64,000 bases of DNA, taken from assembly GCF_002269345.1 (NCBI RefSeq), contig NZ_CP022889.1:1612001-1676000 (forward strand). The letters run 5' to 3'. The notes beneath the pieces were generated by a model. The model was not told the DNA's origin and ran no database searches. It was given only the letters and a program-made list of their open reading frames with translations. The stretch is from Tsuneonella mangrovi. GTDB taxonomy: Bacteria; Pseudomonadota; Alphaproteobacteria; Sphingomonadales; Sphingomonadaceae. Shown one piece after another: positions 52,853 to 62,400 of this stretch (within the stretch, counting starts at the first letter, position 1; each line of letters begins with the position of its first letter). Position numbers and translations under genes: made by a program.

Positions 52853-52885
52853 GGGCGGTGCGGGCCTATCCGTGCCGCCCTTTTT
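52853..52885 (+). terminator. Rho-independent terminator of the GlsB-like gene
   Basis: GGGCGGTGCGG, loop GCCTAT, CCGTGCCGCCC (11 pairs including two G-T wobbles), then TTTTT. It starts 29 bases after the stop. It is the clearest terminator in the window and also faces the convergent msrB gene. Confidence 0.85.
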
Positions 52886-52895
52886 CGTACGCCCC

Positions 52896-53390
52896 TCAGG
52901 CCGGGTGGAACACCATCGCCGCACCGTTCATGCAATAGCGTTTGCCGGTCGGCTTGGGGCCGTCGTTGAACACGTGACCCAGGTGCCCGCCGCAACGCGC
53001 GCACAGCACTTCGGTGCGCGGATAGCCGATCTTGTAATCGGTATCGGTCGCAATCGCGCCGGGTAGCGGCTTCCAGAAGCTCGGCCAGCCGGTGTGGCTG
53101 TCGTACTTGGTCTTCGAGGAATAAAGCGCATTGTCGCATCCGGCGCAGAAGTAGGTGCCCGGCTTGTAGAACTTGTCGAGCGGCGAGGAGAACGGGCGTT
53201 CGGTGCCGGCTTCACGCAGGATCCAGTATTGCGTCTTGGTCAGTTTCTTCCGCCAGGCGGCGTCGCTCATCGAAACCGGGAAGCTGCGCGCTTCTGCGCG
53301 GCTGCCGCACGCCGCAAGCGCGGGTAGCGCCGCTGTGACTCCCAGCCAGCCGAGCAATCGGCGGCGATCGGTCGCAGTTTCGATAGGCAT
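52896..53390 (-). CDS. msrB: Peptide-methionine (R)-S-oxide reductase MsrB, exported lipoprotein form
   Basis: A 164-residue protein repairing Met-R-sulfoxide. The N-terminus has RRR at 9-11 and LGVTAALPALAAC with a lipobox cysteine at 28, so it is probably exported and lipidated, possibly by Tat. Zinc-site pairs CAGCD and CARCGGHLGHVFND are present, and the catalytic cysteine is in GKRYCMNGAAMVF. HTGWPSFW is a classic MsrB segment. Most MsrB proteins are cytoplasmic; this one should protect envelope proteins. Same strand as the P450 gene, 74 bases downstream of it. Confidence 0.93.
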   Translation of the reverse strand: MPIETATDRRRLLGWLGVTAALPALAACGSRAEARSFPVSMSDAAWRKKLTKTQYWILREAGTERPFSSPLDKFYKPGTYFCAGCDNALYSSKTKYDSHTGWPSFWKPLPGAIATDTDYKIGYPRTEVLCARCGGHLGHVFNDGPKPTGKRYCMNGAAMVFHPA

Positions 53391-53464
53391 GGCAAATCCC
53401 TTTCGGCCGAATTTCCTACTCTACCTATTACGCCAGGACCGCCCGAAAGGTTTCACCGGCATGC

Positions 53465-54793
53465 TCAAAAGTCGGTGATCTCGACCTCGAGCTTGCGGAA
53501 GCCGTGGACGAAATTGGCCCGCACGCGCACCACGTCGCCAGCCACGTGCACCCGCATCCGCCGCTTGTGCATCTCCTCGAGCAGGATGCGCAGTTGGAGT
53601 TCGGCCAGCCGGGCACCGACGCAGCGGTGGATGCCGTAGCCAAACGAGAGATGCCGGCGGGCATTCTCGCGGGTGATGTCGAGCTTGTCGGGGTTTTCGA
53701 ACACCGTCTCGTCGCGGTTGGCCGAAAGATACCACAGGATCAGCTTTTCGCCCGCCTTGACCTGCTCGCCGAACAATTCGGTGTCTTCGGTCGCGGTGCG
53801 CCGCATGTGCGCCAGCGGGGTCTGGTAGCGGATGCATTCCTGCACCGCGTTGGGAATGAGGTCCGGGTTCTCCTCGAACAGCTTGCGCTGGTCGGGGAAC
53901 TTGTCGAACGCGTGGACGATCCCGCTCATGGTGTTGCGCGTGGTATCGTTGCCGCCGACGATCAGCAGCACCAGGTTGCCCATGTATTCCTCGGGGCTCA
54001 TCTGGTTCATCGCCGGAGAATGGATCATCATCGAGATGAGGTCGGGCGTGGGCTCCTTGTTCGCCCGCTCCATCCACAGCTGCGTGAAATAAGTCGCCAT
54101 TTCGCGCAGGATACCTTGGCGCATCTCGTCGAGATCGCGGATCAGGCCGAGCTCGGTATCGCCCGCCCAGTCGGACCAGAAGGTCAGCAGGCGGCGATCC
54201 TCCCACGGGAAATCGAACAGGATTGCAAGCATCCCGGTGGTCAGCTCGATCGAGACCTTGTCGACCCAGTCGAACACCTCGCCGCGCGGCAGGGTATCGA
54301 GCAATTCGCCCGTGCGGTGGCGAATCTCGTCTTCCATGTCGGCCATGTTCGACGGAGTGAACTTGGGCGCGACGGTACGCCGCTGGCCGGTGTGCTTGGG
54401 GCGGTCCATCGCAATGAACATCGGCAGTTCGAACCGCTCGCGCCCAAGCTCCTCCAGCTGCTCGTCCGTCAGCCGGTCGAGGATAGTGATCGCGCCCTCG
54501 GACGAAAACAGTTCGGGCAGTGCCTCGATGTGCTGGATCGCCTTGTGCGTGACGACATTCCAATGGGCGCCGAACGGGCTGTTCTCGACCTTGTGCAGAT
54601 CGCCCGCAGCGCGCATCGCGGCGAAGATCGGCTGCCAGCGATCCTCGACATAGATGTCGCTGCGACTGACGTCCCACTTCTCGGTATGCTCAGGCAGAGC
54701 CTGCGGGTTTTCCTTCAGCACCGCCTCGAGAACATCCACCGCGCGCGGTTCGGTCCGCCACTTGATCGGCTGTTCGGCTGCCTTGGTCGCCAT
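53465..54793 (-). CDS. Cytochrome P450, CYP153-like alkane/fatty acid hydroxylase
   Basis: A 442-residue soluble P450. KVENSPFGAHWNVVTHKAIQ, RFELPMFIAMDRPKHTGQRR, the I-helix VGGNDTTRNTMSG near residue 275, YQTPLAHMRRTATEDTELFG, and the heme loop LSFGYGIHRCVGARLAELQ (Cys near 390) follow the CYP153 family closely. CYP153 enzymes hydroxylate the terminal carbon of medium-chain alkanes and fatty acids, using a ferredoxin and an FAD ferredoxin reductase. No ferredoxin gene is adjacent; a suitable reductase lies 3.4 kb upstream. GGAG sits about eight bases before the ATG at 54793. Confidence 0.9.
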   Translation of the reverse strand: MATKAAEQPIKWRTEPRAVDVLEAVLKENPQALPEHTEKWDVSRSDIYVEDRWQPIFAAMRAAGDLHKVENSPFGAHWNVVTHKAIQHIEALPELFSSEGAITILDRLTDEQLEELGRERFELPMFIAMDRPKHTGQRRTVAPKFTPSNMADMEDEIRHRTGELLDTLPRGEVFDWVDKVSIELTTGMLAILFDFPWEDRRLLTFWSDWAGDTELGLIRDLDEMRQGILREMATYFTQLWMERANKEPTPDLISMMIHSPAMNQMSPEEYMGNLVLLIVGGNDTTRNTMSGIVHAFDKFPDQRKLFEENPDLIPNAVQECIRYQTPLAHMRRTATEDTELFGEQVKAGEKLILWYLSANRDETVFENPDKLDITRENARRHLSFGYGIHRCVGARLAELQLRILLEEMHKRRMRVHVAGDVVRVRANFVHGFRKLEVEITDF

Positions 54794-54844
54794 CGCAATC
54801 TCTCCTGCTCGCGCGACTCCAATTCCGGTCGCATCGGTTGCGCT

Positions 54845-54874
54845 ATATCCTGCGCTTACTTACCGTCGTGTCAA
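54845..54874 (-). promoter_or_regulatory. Candidate sigma-70-type promoter of the P450 gene
   Basis: On the minus strand TTGACA (54874-54869) is followed after 18 bases by GGATAT (54850-54845), within an AT-richer patch about 50 bases ahead of the P450 ATG. The -35 box is perfect, the -10 is imperfect. Confidence 0.4.
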
Positions 54875-54911
54875 TAGTCAGTTGCTTATTGCGACCGAAA
54901 TTGCGCCCATT

Positions 54912-56126
54912 TCACCGCGCAGCGCGACGCAGCAGACCTTTGCGGACCTTGCCTTGCGGGCCGGACTTCATCGCCTTGCGGCGAAACAGCGCTGCACCGG
55001 CACGCACGAACAGCAGGACCCACAGCGCCTGCCAGCCCAGCGCGATCGCGTGGGGCCACAGCGCCGGCAACTGCGCCGCGCGGCCGATCATCGCATATGG
55101 CGAGCTGGGCGGGAGCAGGATCGCGAAAACCTCTGCCGGAGAACCGAGATCGGTGCTGGCATAAGTCGCGAGGAAATAGACACCGAGCTGGAGCATGGTC
55201 GCCGGCATCGACAGCGTCTGCACGTCGCGCACGGTTGGTGCCATCGCCCCGATCGTCAGGAATACCGAGCCGATCAACAAATACGACATCGAGAAATAGA
55301 CGATGAACAGGCCAATGAAAATCGGCCAACCGACCGCCGGATCGGGGAAGGCGGGCAGTGCGCTGCCGCCCGCATAGAGGATCAACCCGACGATACTGCC
55401 CCACACCGCGATCCCGACGAGGCTGACCGCGAGCATCGCGAACAGCTTGCCCATGAACACCGCGTCCATCGGGATTGCCGCAGCAAGGATCTCGATGATC
55501 TTGTTCGCCTTTTCCTCGACCAGGTTGGACATTACCATGCCCGCGAGAAACACCGTCAGCAGGAACATCAGCGTCAGTCCGCCCGTAGCGGTCTTGCTCT
55601 GCGCGTTCTTGCGCGCGGCACCGCTGGTCGCAGTTGGGTCGAGCTTCACCGATGGGTAGGAAGCACCCTTGCCGCCCGCCTCGGCGGCAACCAGCGCGAC
55701 CTTGCCGCCCCAAACCCGGATCAGCTGCGGGGTCCCGGTGAGCGCGGGCTTGGCGAGGGTCCCGGTGAGGACCGCGCCGAAATTCCGGTCGCTGCGTTCA
55801 AGGATGTGCGCCGGATCCGCCGCATCGGCATGTGGCAGGAGCACGAGGTCCGGCAAGTCGACCATTGGGTCGAGCCGGTCGCGCGCGTTGGCAAAGGCCC
55901 GTGCTTCTGCAGGGCTCAGTGCCACGCCAAGCTGCGGCGGATGGGCGTTTTGCGCTGCCTTTGCGCCAAGGGCTCCGGCCCCGCCCGAAATCGCCACCAG
56001 CAGGATCGGCCCGAGCAGGAAGAAGAAGAACGCCTTGGAAAACAGGATCGCGACAAAATCGCGGCGGGCGACGACCCACGCGGCGCGCGGGAGGGAAAGG
56101 CGGGCGGCGGGTTCGATCGCGCTCAT
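54912..56126 (-). CDS. ABC transporter permease (NatB/ABC-2 type)
   Basis: A 404-residue inner-membrane protein. One TM near residue 30 (DFVAILFSKAFFFFLLGPIL) is followed by a periplasmic domain of about 170 residues. Then come five to six helices, including GLTLMFLLTVFLAGMVMSNL, then VEEKANKIIEILAAAIPMDA (a typical ABC-2 coupling region), and YSMSYLLIG-like segments. A basic C-tail follows. It matches the NatB class of sodium or drug exporters. It overlaps the ATPase gene by four bases. Substrate unknown. Confidence 0.88.
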   Translation of the reverse strand: MSAIEPAARLSLPRAAWVVARRDFVAILFSKAFFFFLLGPILLVAISGGAGALGAKAAQNAHPPQLGVALSPAEARAFANARDRLDPMVDLPDLVLLPHADAADPAHILERSDRNFGAVLTGTLAKPALTGTPQLIRVWGGKVALVAAEAGGKGASYPSVKLDPTATSGAARKNAQSKTATGGLTLMFLLTVFLAGMVMSNLVEEKANKIIEILAAAIPMDAVFMGKLFAMLAVSLVGIAVWGSIVGLILYAGGSALPAFPDPAVGWPIFIGLFIVYFSMSYLLIGSVFLTIGAMAPTVRDVQTLSMPATMLQLGVYFLATYASTDLGSPAEVFAILLPPSSPYAMIGRAAQLPALWPHAIALGWQALWVLLFVRAGAALFRRKAMKSGPQGKVRKGLLRRAAR

Positions 56127-57118
56127 CGTGCCTGCTCCGCGGGGCTGGCTTCCTCGAGCGCGCGCGCGGCAGCCTCGCCCGCGATGTGTACGAACGCATC
56201 GTGCAGCCCAGCACGTTCGATCGAGAGCGACAGGATCCCCGCTTCGCCTTCGATCAGCGCGCGCAGTAGCGGCTCGATTCCGCTGTCGGGGAGCGAGAAG
56301 AACCAATAGTCCCCCTCGCGCCGGGCATCGGCTGGTAGGGCATTGCGCCAGGCTCCCTCATGCGCGCGCGTCTCGAGCCGGACCTGCGCCGGAATCCGGT
56401 CGCGCGCGGCGTCGACGCTGCCCGCGTATGGCACTTTGCCCCCGGCGATAATCGCCACCCCTTCGCACAGGCGCTCGGCATGGGCGATGACGTGGGTCGA
56501 AAACAGCACTGTTGTCCCGTCTTCCGCCAGCGCGCGGATCATCCGCTCGAGCTTGCCCTGGTTGAGCGCATCGAGCCCGCTGAACGGTTCGTCGAGCACG
56601 ACCAGTTTCGGGCGATGGACCAGCGTGCCGAGCAGCTGGACGGTCTGCGCCATGCCCTTCGAGAGCTGGCGGATCTGCCGGTCCGCTGCATGGCCCAGCC
56701 CGTTCTCCTCGAGCAGTTCGCGCCCGCGCGCCTTGGCCTCGGCCAGAGGCATTCCGCGCAGTGCACCGAGAAAGCCGATCGCGTCGACCGCTTTCATCGC
56801 CGGGTAAAGCCCGCGCTCTTCGGGCAGGTATCCGATCAGCCGGCCGATATCGTGCGGGCGCGAATGGCCGAACACCTTGCGCACGCCTTCGTCGGGATCG
56901 ATGATCCCAAGCAACATCCGAAGCGTGGTGGTCTTGCCCGCACCGTTGGGGCCGAGCACGCCGTAGATCGCGCCTTCGCGCACGGTAATATCGACCCCGT
57001 CAACCGCTGTCGTCCCGTCGAACCGCTTGACCAGCCCGCGCGCCTCGATCGCCAGCGGGCGGGTGTCGCTGCCCGTTCCGGGTGCGGTTGCGGGCATTGC
57101 GCTTGGCGAGACGTCCAT
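56123..57118 (-). CDS. ABC transporter ATP-binding protein (NatA type)
   Basis: A 331-residue ATPase. Walker A GPNGAGKTTT at residues 56-65, signature RQLSKGMAQTVQLLG, Walker B KLVVLDEPFSGLDAL, and the switch histidine in VLFSTHVIAHAERL. A C-terminal DUF4162-like extension (about residues 235-331) is usual for this class. The ATG at 57118 is used; the ATG seven codons on is an alternative. It pairs with the overlapping permease. It is divergent from queG across 45 bases. Confidence 0.92.
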   Translation of the reverse strand: MDVSPSAMPATAPGTGSDTRPLAIEARGLVKRFDGTTAVDGVDITVREGAIYGVLGPNGAGKTTTLRMLLGIIDPDEGVRKVFGHSRPHDIGRLIGYLPEERGLYPAMKAVDAIGFLGALRGMPLAEAKARGRELLEENGLGHAADRQIRQLSKGMAQTVQLLGTLVHRPKLVVLDEPFSGLDALNQGKLERMIRALAEDGTTVLFSTHVIAHAERLCEGVAIIAGGKVPYAGSVDAARDRIPAQVRLETRAHEGAWRNALPADARREGDYWFFSLPDSGIEPLLRALIEGEAGILSLSIERAGLHDAFVHIAGEAAARALEEASPAEQAR

Positions 57119-57163
57119 GGCGTGCGAGTTAACCGTGGTGCGTGAACGGGAGCAACCCCAAGT

Positions 57164-58216
57164 TTGGTAAACGGGCCGGAAATCATTGACCTTAAGGCGC
57201 GCACGATCGGCCGCGCGCGGGACGAAGGGTTCGTGGCGGTCGGCTTCGCTGCGGCTAGCAACGATCCGCTGCGCACGGCGCGCTTCGTTGAATGGCTTGG
57301 CGAGGGCTTCCACGGCACGATGGAGTGGATGGAGCGCCGCGCAGATCAGCGCCGTTCACCACAAGGGCTTTGGCCCGAGGCGCGCAGCGTGATCGCGCTG
57401 GGTATGAGCTACGCGCCCGAAGCCGATCCACTGGCACTCGAGAGCCAGCCCGACCGCGGGCGGATTTCCGTCTACGCCCAGGGCCGCGACTATCACGACA
57501 CCGTCAAGAAGGCGCTCAAGCGGCTCGCCCGGTGGCTGGTGGCAGAAGCGCCCGGCGCCGAGGTCAAGGTGTTCGTCGATACCGCGCCGGTGATGGAAAA
57601 ACCGCTCGGCGCGGCAGCCGGGCTGGGCTGGCAAGGCAAGCATACCAACCTCGTGAGCCGCATGCATGGCAGCTGGCTGTTCCTCGGCGCGATCTACACC
57701 ACGCTGCCGTTTGTGCCCGATCCCCCGCACGAGGACCGCTGCGGATCGTGCTCGGCGTGCCATATTGCCTGCCCGACCGCCGCGTTCCCCGCGCCCTACC
57801 GGCTCGATGCGCGGCGGTGCATCTCATACCTCACGATCGAACACGCCGGGCCGATCCCCGAAGAATTCCGCAAGGCCATCGGCAACCGCATTTACGGCTG
57901 CGACGATTGTCTGGCGGTTTGCCCGTGGAACAAGTTTGCCGAGAGCGCCGCCGCCAACCGCGCGTTCCTTCCGCGGGCCGAACTTGTCGCGCCGCGCCTG
58001 TCGGAACTGCTGGCACTCGACGACGCAGGGTTTCGCGCGTTGTTCTCGGGCAGTCCGATCAAGCGCATCGGTCGCAACCGGTTCGTGCGTAACTGCCTGA
58101 TCGCGGCGGGCAACAGCGGTGAGGCAGCGCTTGTGCCACAAGTGGGAAGCCTCACTGGCGATCCCGATCCGGTAGTCGCCGAAGCGGCGCGCTGGGCGCT
58201 AGCGCAGCTCCTTTAG
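57164..58216 (+). CDS. queG: Epoxyqueuosine reductase QueG
   Basis: A 350-residue cobalamin and [4Fe-4S] enzyme that makes queuosine in t[43 protein letters not shown], the cluster motif [20 protein letters not shown] and the second motif [15 protein letters not shown] are diagnostic. A C-terminal HEAT-like region ends [15 protein letters not shown]. No ATG or GTG lies near the expected N-terminus; TTG at 57164, with GGAG 11 bases upstream and an in-frame stop 21 bases before it, is the probable start. Confidence 0.94.
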   Translation: MVNGPEIIDLKARTIGRARDEGFVAVGFAAASNDPLRTARFVEWLGEGFHGTMEWMERRADQRRSPQGLWPEARSVIALGMSYAPEADPLALESQPDRGRISVYAQGRDYHDTVKKALKRLARWLVAEAPGAEVKVFVDTAPVMEKPLGAAAGLGWQGKHTNLVSRMHGSWLFLGAIYTTLPFVPDPPHEDRCGSCSACHIACPTAAFPAPYRLDARRCISYLTIEHAGPIPEEFRKAIGNRIYGCDDCLAVCPWNKFAESAAANRAFLPRAELVAPRLSELLALDDAGFRALFSGSPIKRIGRNRFVRNCLIAAGNSGEAALVPQVGSLTGDPDPVVAEAARWALAQLL

Positions 58217-59425
58217 CGGGACCTCCGCATTGGCCAGCAATGCAAGATCGGGAATTACGCGCTCCTCCACCAGCTTGCGTCCCTGCACGTAATCCTTGGT
58301 CGCATTGACGCAGTCGAGCGCGATGACCCGCCCCTCCTTGAGGTAGACGACCGAAAACTTCGCACCTGCCGGATCTCCACGCAGCACCGTGGCATCATGC
58401 CCGATCGACAGCCCGGCGGTTTGCAGCTTGAGGTCGTACTGGTTCGACCAGAACCACGGGAATGCCGCATATGGCTGCGGCTCGCCGGCGATCTCGCGCG
58501 CCACGGTAGTCGCCATATCGTTAGCGTTCTGGACCGATTCGAGCCGGATTACCGCTCCGTCGGCGAAGCGGTTGGCGTGCGCCGCGCAATCGCCGATCGC
58601 ATAGACATCCTCGAGCGTGGTGCGGCAATACTCATCGACATCGACCCCGTTGGCGCCCGATGCGCCGGCCGCGATCAGCGGCCCGACCGCCGGGACGACG
58701 CCGATCCCGACCACCACCATGTCGCAATCGATCGTTTCGCCGTCGGCCAGCACGACCTTGCGCACCCAGCCGCCTTCGCCTTCGATCCGCGTGACCATTG
58801 CTTCGGTTCGCAGGTCGACACCGTGCGCGACATGCTGCTGCTGGTAGAAGGCCGAGAGATCCTCCCCGGCAACCCGGGCGAGGACGCGCGGCAATGCCTC
58901 GAGTACAGTGACCTGGCAACCGAGCTTGGTAAGCACCGCCGCCGCTTCGAGTCCGATATATCCGCCGCCCACGACTACGACCCGTTTTGCCCCGCTGTCG
59001 AGCTCTCCCATGATCCGGTCAACATCCGCCCGGTCGCGCACGGCATGGATCCCGTTGAGGTCCGAGCCAGGACACGACAGACGCCGCGGATCTCCGCCCG
59101 CCGACCAGATCAGCTTGCCGTACCCGACCTCGCTGCCATCGGCGAGCCGTACGGTATGCGCCACAGGGTCGACCGTCGTGACAACCGCGCCAAGCCGCAG
59201 GTTGACATCGCGCTCTTCCCAGAATTGCGGCGGCCTGATGTATATCCGCTCGAACGGCTTGTCGCGAGCGAGGTATTCCTTCGACAACGGCGGGCGTTCG
59301 TACGGCGGCTCCCGGTCTCGCCCGATGAGCATGATCGATCCGGTGAAGCCCTGGCTGCGCAGCGCAATCGCGGCCTGCGCTCCGCCATGCCCCGCACCGA
59401 CGATGACGATGTCCGCACTCTCCAT
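58199..59425 (-). CDS. FAD-dependent ferredoxin reductase (putidaredoxin reductase type)
   Basis: A 408-residue pyridine nucleotide-disulfide oxidoreductase fold enzyme. FAD loop [15 protein letters not shown] at residues 7-21, [17 protein letters not shown] loop [17 protein letters not shown] near 150, [14 protein letters not shown], and [17 protein letters not shown] are characteristic of reductases serving P450 and Rieske systems. It is a plausible electron source for the CYP153-like P450. The ATG at 59425 fits; the upstream reading is rejected. It overlaps the queG 3' end (convergent) by 18 bases. Confidence 0.9.
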   Translation of the reverse strand: MESADIVIVGAGHGGAQAAIALRSQGFTGSIMLIGRDREPPYERPPLSKEYLARDKPFERIYIRPPQFWEERDVNLRLGAVVTTVDPVAHTVRLADGSEVGYGKLIWSAGGDPRRLSCPGSDLNGIHAVRDRADVDRIMGELDSGAKRVVVVGGGYIGLEAAAVLTKLGCQVTVLEALPRVLARVAGEDLSAFYQQQHVAHGVDLRTEAMVTRIEGEGGWVRKVVLADGETIDCDMVVVGIGVVPAVGPLIAAGASGANGVDVDEYCRTTLEDVYAIGDCAAHANRFADGAVIRLESVQNANDMATTVAREIAGEPQPYAAFPWFWSNQYDLKLQTAGLSIGHDATVLRGDPAGAKFSVVYLKEGRVIALDCVNATKDYVQGRKLVEERVIPDLALLANAEVPLKELR

Positions 59426-59496
59426 GCGGCCTGACTTGAGGCAAATCGCCCGCTCGTCAAGCAATCATGCTGCGCAAGGTCGACGAGCCGTGCCGC

Positions 59497-62400
59497 TTAC
59501 CGCGCCAGAAGGTTGCGCGCCTGGCCGCCGATCTGCGCCAGCATGGCCGGAGCTACCGGCGAGTAATGCTGCGCACGGTCGATCATCGCCCGGAACTGCG
59601 AAACCGAGGTCGCATGTTCGTCGAGCCAGCGCCCGACCACCCCCGGCAAGTCGTCCGCAGCACCCTTGCGGCGCGAGAGGCGACGCAAGAGGTCGATGCG
59701 CATTTGCTGGAAATCGCGCGCCAGCCCGTCGACCAACAGGCGCTCCCATACGTCGGACGAATTCATCTGCGCGGCGGTGGTCTGCGCCCAGTCGATGCCC
59801 AACTCCTCGCCGATACGGGTGAAACCGCGGGTAAGGTCCGCCGGATCGATAGCGCTCTCGCGGGCGAGCTGCGCAATTCCGACCGAGCCGTCGAGATCGA
59901 ACATGTGCGCCACTTCGGCAGCAAACTTGTCGGGGGCACCGGCATCGACAAAGGCCTGCCGTAACTTGCCCGATTGCGCCTTTGCCACGCCGGCCAAGAG
60001 CTGGTCGGCCGATTCGGACAGCAAGCGAACATTTTTGCCGAGGTCCTTGACGAGCGCATCGGGGGCAACCTGTCCGCCCGCTGTCCGCAGCACGTCGGAA
60101 ATCAGGTTGCCGACCGCCGCACTCAAGCGATCGAACAACATCAGGCGGGCTGCTTCGGCCATCGATGCACGTTCGAGGCGACACCACAGGCCGCCCAGCT
60201 CGAACAAGCGCTCCGCAGCGACGAAAGCCGCCGCGACTTGCGCCAGCTCGACCCCTTCTTCCTCTGCCAGCTCGAACGGGTGGACCAGCCCGAGCCGGTT
60301 GACGATCCGGTTGGCGAGCTTGGTGGCGATGATCTCGCGCCGCAGGCGGTGGCCGCGGATATACTTGCCGAATTTACCCTGCATCGGCGCCGGGAACGCC
60401 TCGATCAGCATGCTCTCGAGCAGCGGATCGTCGGGCAGGTCGCTCGATTCGATCGCATCCTGCAGAGCCAGCTTAGCGGACGAAAGCAACACCGCCAGTT
60501 CGGGCCGGGTGAGGCCCACGCCCTCGCCCGCACGGCGGGAGAGAACGTCATTCGCGGCAAGCCCTTCGGTCTTTCGGTCGAGATATCCGCGCTCCTCGAG
60601 CGCTTCGATCAGCCGGACCTGCGCATTGACTGCCTGGCTGCCACCACTTTCGGCAATCGACAGCGCCAGCGCCTGCAAGCGGTTGTCCTCCAGCACCAGC
60701 TGCGCGACCTCGTCGGTCATTTCGACCAGCAGAGCATTGCGCTTGTCTTCCGAAAGGCGCCCGCCGCGCCGCGCGGCGGCCAGCGCAATCTTGATGTTGA
60801 CCTCGTTGTCCGAGCAATCGACCCCGGCCGAATTGTCGATGAAGTCGGTGTTGATCCGTCCACCGGAGAGCGAAAAGGCGATCCGCCCGGCTTGCGTCGC
60901 GCCAAGGTTCGCGCCTTCGCCGATCACCCGTGCGCGCAGTTCGTCGGCATTGACCCGCAGGGCATCATTCGCCGGATCGCCGACTTGCGCGTTGTTTTCC
61001 TCCGGAGCCTTCACATAGGTACCGATCCCGCCGAACCACAGCAGGTCGACCGGGCTCTTGAGGATCGCTGAGATCAGCGCTTCGGGCTCGAGCTCGCTAT
61101 CCTCGATATCGAGCGCCTTGCGGACCTGCCGCGACAGGGGGATCTTCTTGAGCGAGCGGGAAAAGACCCCGCCGCCCTTTGAAATCAGCGCTGGATCGTA
61201 GTCTTCCCAGCTCGACCGGGGGAGAGCGAACATCCGCTTGCGCTCCTTCCAGCTTGCCGCCGCGTCGGGATCGGGGTCGAGGAAGATGTGCCGATGGTCG
61301 AACGCCGCAACCAGCTGAAGCGACTTCGACAGCAGCATCCCGTTGCCGAACACGTCGCCCGACATGTCGCCGCAGCCGACCACGCGCACCGCGTCGGACT
61401 GCACATCGACGCCCATCTCGAGGAAATGTCGGGTGACCGACACCCACGCGCCGCGCGCGGTGATGCCCATCGCCTTGTGATCGTAGCCGTGCGAGCCGCC
61501 GCTGGCGAACGCGTCGTCGAGCCAGAAATCGCGGGATTCGGCGATCGCGTTGGCGACATCGGAAAAGGTCGCGGTGCCCTTGTCGGCGGCGACAACGAAG
61601 TACGGATCCTCGCCGTCGCGGATAACCACCGACTGCGGATGCACGACCTTGTCGTCCACCAGGTTGTCGGTCACCGACAGCAGGGTCCGGATGAAGATCT
61701 CGTAGCTCGCGCGGCCTTCCGCCGCCCAGGCTTCGCGGTCGCGCGCCGGGTCCGGCAATTGCTTGGGATAGAAACCGCCCTTCGCTCCGGTTGGCACGAT
61801 GACCGCGTTCTTCACCCGCTGGGCCTTCATCAGTCCGAGGATTTCCGTGCGGAAATCGTCGCGCCGGTCGGACCAGCGCAGGCCACCACGAGCGATCGGT
61901 CCGGCGCGCAAGTGAATACCCTCCACCCGCCGCGAATAGACGAAGATTTCGCGCCACGGCACCGGTTTGGGGAGGCCCGGGACAAGGTGCGAATCGAGCT
62001 TGAAAGCCAACGCCTCGTGCGCGGCTGGGGCGAAAGCGTTGGTCCGCAGGATCGCCCCGATCAGCGCGTGATAGAGCCGCAGCAGGCGATCGTCGTTGAT
62101 CGCGGCAACGCCGGCCAACCCGCGACGGATCGCCTCTTCGTGGCGTGTTGCGGCCTGCGCGCGATCGCCATCGAACAGCGGATCGTGCAACGCCGCGAAC
62201 AGCGCAACCAATGCGCGGGTGACATCGGGCGCGCGGCGCAGCGCGTCGACCACGGTGTAGATCGTGTAGCCGATCCCCGCCTGCCGCAGGTAGCGATAGA
62301 ACGCTCGCAACCAGTCGGCTTCGCGCGCCTCGATTGCGCTTGCGACGATCAGCCGGTTGAACGGATCATCCTCCGCCGCGCCATTCAAGACCGCCGCTAT

